Shown piece by piece: positions 5,373 to 8,690 of a stretch of DNA of 8,690 nucleotides. Position 1 is the stretch's first letter. Each line of letters opens with the position of its first letter. Source of the stretch: an uncultured bacterium (GTDB taxonomy: Bacteria > Actinomycetota > Coriobacteriia > Coriobacteriales > Eggerthellaceae); the NCBI GenBank assembly GCA_905215035.1, contig CAJMOJ010000075.1:1-8690 (forward strand), in the 5' to 3' direction. Made by a program: the position numbers and the translations under genes. The notes under the pieces are model-generated. The model worked only from the letters and a program-made list of their open reading frames with translations. It was not told the DNA's origin and ran no database searches.

Positions 5373-6434
5373 ATGAAGATCACGCGAAATACGCTTTCCC
5401 CTGATGAAATCCAACTCGTTATTGAAGCTACCCCTGAAGAAGTTAATGAAGGGTTTGATAAGGGGGTATCTGCATTTGTTGAACAGTTTCAGCTTGAATC
5501 TCTGGAAGGCGATACTCCGATTGATAAAATTGTTGGTGCTTTGGGACTTGAAGAAGCAAAAGATGCTATCGGCACAGCGGTAATGAGTTATCTTATTCCG
5601 CAGGCGCTGAGTCAGGAAAACATCATTCCGCTTTCATCGAGTAAGGTAGAAGAGGCGGGTGAACTTGCGCAGGATAAACCATTTACCTTTACGATGAATA
5701 TTGTTCCAAAGCCAAGCTTTCCTTTGAGTGATTATTCCACTTTTACCGTTGAGGTTCCTGCTCCTCCTAAAGTAACTGAAGAAGATATTGACGAGCAGAT
5801 TGCTATGCTTGCAAAAGAGTTTGCAACACAAACCACGCAAGGTGATGCTGACAAGGTAGTGATTCCTGCCGTTACGGATACGTGGGTTTCGCAAAATCTT
5901 GCAGCAATGGGAATTAATACCGTTGAAGAACTACGTGCAAAATTCCGGGAACAGGCTGAGGCGCTTTTAGATCATCAGTATCAAGAATATGTTATTGGTG
6001 CATTGATGGATGTTTATTTTGATCGCTTTACTGGTGAGATTAGCGACAAAATGGTTGATAGCATGACAACTGATATGCTTGAAAACTTTAAAGCCGAATT
6101 GGCACAGCAAGGTATTGAATTTGATGATTACTGCAAAGAACAAAACACCAATGAAAGTACTATTCGTGCAACCCTTGCTGAGCAAGCTAAAATTCAACTT
6201 ATTCAAGGTTTTATTCTTGATGCCGTTTATGAGCATGAAAAACTCGAGATAGAACTTCCTGATTTAATGGCTATGATTCATCAAATTGCCCCAGGAGCAG
6301 AAGAAGAAACATTTGAACTCATGGAAAAAACAGGACGTACCTTTTTATTAAAAGAAGGTGCTCAGCGCAACAAGGCTCTTGCTTGGATTTTGGAAAACAA
6401 TACCATTGTTGCTCCCGAAAAAACTGAGAACTAA
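5373..6434 (+). CDS. Trigger factor-like chaperone lacking the PPIase domain
   Basis: A 353-residue protein of the trigger factor (tig) family. Trigger factor sits at the ribosome exit tunnel and shields nascent chains. Residues 1-112 match the N-terminal domain in order (MKITRNTLSPDEIQLVIEA, LIPQALSQENIIPL, DKPFTFTMNIVPKPSF). Residues 133-150 (KVTEEDIDEQIAMLAKEF) match the linker. Residues 170-350 match the C-terminal chaperone domain (NTVEELRAKFREQAE, LAQQGIEFDDYCKEQNTNESTIRATLAEQAKIQL, NKALAWILENNTIV). The FKBP-type PPIase domain, normally about 90 residues between linker and C-domain, is absent, which explains the shortness against ~430 residues. The ribosome-docking GFRxGK loop is replaced by SLEGDTP at 43-49. 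The ATG at 5373 is chosen because the protein then begins like the family and AAAGGA lies at 5355-5360, though the 12-base gap is long; an upstream TTG at 5352 is unlikely. Confidence 0.85.
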   Translation: MKITRNTLSPDEIQLVIEATPEEVNEGFDKGVSAFVEQFQLESLEGDTPIDKIVGALGLEEAKDAIGTAVMSYLIPQALSQENIIPLSSSKVEEAGELAQDKPFTFTMNIVPKPSFPLSDYSTFTVEVPAPPKVTEEDIDEQIAMLAKEFATQTTQGDADKVVIPAVTDTWVSQNLAAMGINTVEELRAKFREQAEALLDHQYQEYVIGALMDVYFDRFTGEISDKMVDSMTTDMLENFKAELAQQGIEFDDYCKEQNTNESTIRATLAEQAKIQLIQGFILDAVYEHEKLEIELPDLMAMIHQIAPGAEEETFELMEKTGRTFLLKEGAQRNKALAWILENNTIVAPEKTEN

Positions 6435-6481
6435 ATTTTATCTATCATACTATCTGCTTATTTTGTTTATGAAACGATACG

Positions 6482-6508
6482 CAGCCCCGTCATGTGATGG
6501 GGCTGTTT
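6482..6508 (+). terminator. Probable terminator after the trigger-factor-like gene
   Basis: CAGCCCCGTC (6482-6491) pairs with GATGGGGCTG (6496-6505) over 10 bases with one G-U, around a 4-nt loop. Only three T residues follow, so the stem is strong but the tail is poor. It lies 48 bases after the stop codon. Confidence 0.65.
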
Positions 6509-6520
6509 GCGTTACACTAA

Positions 6521-6532
6521 TGAACATGTTCA
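6521..6532. promoter_or_regulatory. Perfect 12-bp palindrome, candidate operator
   Basis: TGAACATGTTCA reads the same on both strands. It lies about 140 bases upstream of the EF-G-like gene, soon after the preceding terminator. The half-site GAAC resembles the Gram-positive LexA (SOS) box, but that box has four bases between half-sites and this has two, so LexA binding is not claimed. Confidence 0.4.
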
Positions 6533-6536
6533 AATC

Positions 6537-6587
6537 GTTGATCAGCTGCTCATATAGGGGATGTGGGCGCGTTTATACATGATCAAC
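6537..6587. repeat. Inverted repeat and nested palindromes upstream of the EF-G-like gene
   Basis: GTTGATCA (6537-6544) is repeated as its exact reverse complement TGATCAAC at 6580-6587. The left copy overlaps a near-palindrome of 14 bases, TGATCAGCTGCTCA (6539-6552), with one mismatched pair. Both copies contain TGATCA. Two operator half-sites for DNA looping, or an RNA stem, are possible. No clear promoter was found between 6509 and 6672. Confidence 0.4.
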
Positions 6588-6672
6588 ATAAACCAAAAAG
6601 ATGTCTCCTTCTTGTAGCGTTAGTTGTGTAAAAAGCTATGAGGATGCATTTTTTGAGAGGGTGGTGGTGAGA

Positions 6673-8690
6673 ATGGCTGCTCCGGCAACCGAACACGTCC
6701 GCAATATTGCCCTTGTAGGGCAAGACGGTGCAGGTAAAACTTCCTTTGCAGAGGCAATGCTTCATATTTCTGGTAAAACACCGCGTATGGGGACTACGCA
6801 CGATGGCAAATCCTATATGGATTATGATGAAGAGGAAATAAGGCGTCGCTTCACGCTCGGCACCTCGATTGCGCCCATTCCTTACAAGGGAGATTATAAG
6901 ATTAATTTGCTTGACACTTCAGGGCAGGCAGATTTTCTAGGGGATACCTTGGCAACTATGCAAGCTTGTGAAATGTGCTTGTTTGTAGTTGATGCTGTTG
7001 CCGGTCCACAAGTAATGACGACACGATTGTGGCATGAAGCTGAATTAATGCGCACTTCACGTTCGGTATTTATTAATCATATTGATCGCGAGGGCGCTAA
7101 CTTTGATATTGCAATGGCGCAACTTCATGCTCGTTTTGGTTCGCGTCTTGGTGCTGTAACTATTCCTATTGGTGTAGGTCCTGACTTCAAAGGTGTTATT
7201 GATATTTTGCGTATGAAAGCACGCTATTTTGAAGACGGTGGCGAACGTATCGAAGATATTCCTGAAGAATATGCTGATGCAGCGCAAATTGCACGTGACA
7301 AATTGTGTGATTTGGTAGCGGAAGCTGATGATGAGCTGATGATGAAATATCTTGATGGAGAAGAACAGCTTACACAACAAGAACTCGAATCGCTTCTTGC
7401 TGATGCCATCGCGCAGGAAATATTTATTCCTGTATTTGTTGGGTCGACTATCATTGAGCAGGGGATTCAGGGAATAATGGATGACATTTGCACGTATTTT
7501 CCTCATCCTCGTCATCATGGACCGTTCTATTTAGCTAATGGGGAAGAGCTTGTTATTGATGAAAGTGGAGAGCCAGCTGGATTTGTTTTTAAAACAGTGT
7601 CTGATCCCTATGTTGGTCGTTTGAGTTTTATTAAGACGATTTCTGGATATATGGAGCCTGCAACTGAGCTTATCAATGCGCGAACAGGCAAGAAAGAGCG
7701 CTTGGGTCATCTCTACGTCATGATGGGGAAAGAACCCATGGATGTTAAAAGCGCTAAGGCGGGGGATATTATTGTTGTGCCTAAGCTCTCGGATACAAAA
7801 ACAGGCGATACGCTTTCGCTTTCAGGATCTATTGAAGTTGATCCGCTTCCTATGCCTATCCCACAATATCCGGTTGCTCTTAAGGCCAAAAACAAAAACG
7901 ATGATGACAAGCTCGGAACTTTTTTGGCACGACAAGCCGAAATCGATCCGACTATTTTATTGGTGCGTGATGAAGAAACTCATCAACAGGTGCTTTACAC
8001 GATGGGAGACATGGCGGTTGACGTTCTCCTTAATCGCTTGAAGACTCAAACAGGAGTTGAAGTTGAGCAGGTTCCTGTGCGTATTCCGTATCGTGAGACC
8101 ATTACAAAAACCGCAGAAGCAGAAGGTCGTCATAAGAAGCAGACAGGTGGTTCAGGGCAATTTGGAGATTGCTGGCTTCGTATCTCACCGAATCCTGGAG
8201 AAGGTTTTAGCTTCGAGTCAGAAGTTGTAGGAGGACGTATTCCTAAAAATCTTATTCCGGCTGTTGAAAAGGGTGTTGAAGAGGCCATGGCAGAGGGATT
8301 TTTAGCGGGATATCCTATGGTTGATATTAATTGCGTTGTGTATGACGGATCTTATCATTCAGTTGACTCCAATGAAATGGCATTTAAAACTGCTGCTCGT
8401 ATAGGTTTTAGGCTTGCTTGCGAAAAGGCTGATCCTGTAATTTTGGAACCTATGGCTGACATGAACATTGTTGTTGCGGAAGAGTATGCTGGTGCTGTTA
8501 TGGGCGATGTGGCTACTCGTCGTGGCCGTATTGTGGGTACTGATTCTGATGATGCAGGCGACACCATTATTGTTGTGCGTGTTCCTTATGCAGAGGTGCT
8601 TACCTATACGAAGGATTTAAGAGCCATGACGAGAGGATCGGGTACGTATTCGTTAGAAATTGTTGGATATGAACCTGCTCCTTATGAGGT
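6673..8690 (+). CDS. Elongation factor G-like translational GTPase (EF-G2 type), 3' end cut by the window
   Basis: The first 672 codons of a protein of the EF-G/TetM family; only the last few residues are missing. Canonical EF-G drives ribosomal translocation with GTP; EF-G2-type paralogues such as mycobacterial FusA2 are less well understood. The P-loop GQDGAGKT is at 16-23. The switch I region is RRRFTLGTS (57-65), switch II is DTSGQ (81-85) and the G4 motif is NHID (135-138). Domain II begins near GFVFKT (303). Domain IV shows YRETI (473), QTGGSGQFGD (490-499) and MGDVATRRGRI (610-620), and domain V follows. Consensus His in DTPGH is Gln here and the Lys of NKxD is His. The start is uncertain: ATG 6673, or in-frame GTG 6661, 6664 or 6667; GAGAGG (6655-6660) spaces best with GTG 6667. 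Most likely a second EF-G rather than the main fusA, which normally sits with rpsL-rpsG. Confidence 0.9.
   Translation, partial: MAAPATEHVRNIALVGQDGAGKTSFAEAMLHISGKTPRMGTTHDGKSYMDYDEEEIRRRFTLGTSIAPIPYKGDYKINLLDTSGQADFLGDTLATMQACEMCLFVVDAVAGPQVMTTRLWHEAELMRTSRSVFINHIDREGANFDIAMAQLHARFGSRLGAVTIPIGVGPDFKGVIDILRMKARYFEDGGERIEDIPEEYADAAQIARDKLCDLVAEADDELMMKYLDGEEQLTQQELESLLADAIAQEIFIPVFVGSTIIEQGIQGIMDDICTYFPHPRHHGPFYLANGEELVIDESGEPAGFVFKTVSDPYVGRLSFIKTISGYMEPATELINARTGKKERLGHLYVMMGKEPMDVKSAKAGDIIVVPKLSDTKTGDTLSLSGSIEVDPLPMPIPQYPVALKAKNKNDDDKLGTFLARQAEIDPTILLVRDEETHQQVLYTMGDMAVDVLLNRLKTQTGVEVEQVPVRIPYRETITKTAEAEGRHKKQTGGSGQFGDCWLRISPNPGEGFSFESEVVGGRIPKNLIPAVEKGVEEAMAEGFLAGYPMVDINCVVYDGSYHSVDSNEMAFKTAARIGFRLACEKADPVILEPMADMNIVVAEEYAGAVMGDVATRRGRIVGTDSDDAGDTIIVVRVPYAEVLTYTKDLRAMTRGSGTYSLEIVGYEPAPYE

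Noticed and set aside
6521..6532. SOS (LexA) box reading of TGAACATGTTCA
   Set aside because: The Gram-positive box needs GAAC and GTTC separated by four bases; here two bases separate them.
7057..7518. Minus-strand ORF of 153 codons inside the EF-G-like gene
   Set aside because: It is antisense to a gene with clear family motifs, and its composition (Asn, Ile, Arg, Phe-rich) looks like a shadow frame.

Overview
The window looks like chromosomal housekeeping DNA from a fairly low-GC actinobacterium. My best guess is class Coriobacteriia, of the Atopobium/Fannyhessea/Olsenella kind. That rests on an EF-G2-like GTPase of the type common in Actinobacteria, a Gram-positive-type phospho-sugar mutase, hypothetical single-pass membrane proteins, and codon use leaning to A/T. 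The assignment is inference; no rRNA or lineage marker is present. No mobile element, tRNA, CRISPR array or phage gene was seen.

Layout. Positions 1-96 hold the last 31 codons of an unidentified gene. A phosphoglucomutase/phosphomannomutase follows (134-1816). Next come two proteins of unknown function on the same strand, each with one predicted membrane segment: a 103-residue tail-anchored protein (1884-2195) and a 366-residue protein with an acidic cytoplasmic part and an outside domain (2248-3348). A sigma70-type promoter at 3439-3467 opens a leader of about 200 nt. The leader carries hairpins and an intrinsic terminator ahead of infC-rpmI-rplT (IF3, L35, L20), and that operon closes at a strong terminator (4853-4889). 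A small minus-strand gene of unknown function (4992-5204) lies convergent to it. Divergent from the small gene is a trigger-factor-like chaperone gene (5373-6434). After a hairpin and a cluster of palindromes, an EF-G-like translational GTPase (6673 onward) runs off the right edge.

How the parts relate. The middle operon makes one initiation factor and two 50S subunit proteins, so shared leader control is expected; L20 and IF3 feedback are known in other bacteria. The last two large genes are atypical paralogues of translation-linked factors. The trigger-factor-like protein lacks the ribosome-docking loop and has no room for the PPIase domain. The EF-G-like protein departs from consensus at several GTPase motifs.

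Most worth a second look: the trigger-factor variant, a probable AUA start codon for IF3 behind a near-perfect Shine-Dalgarno, the attenuator-like infC leader, and a probable leaderless small gene.
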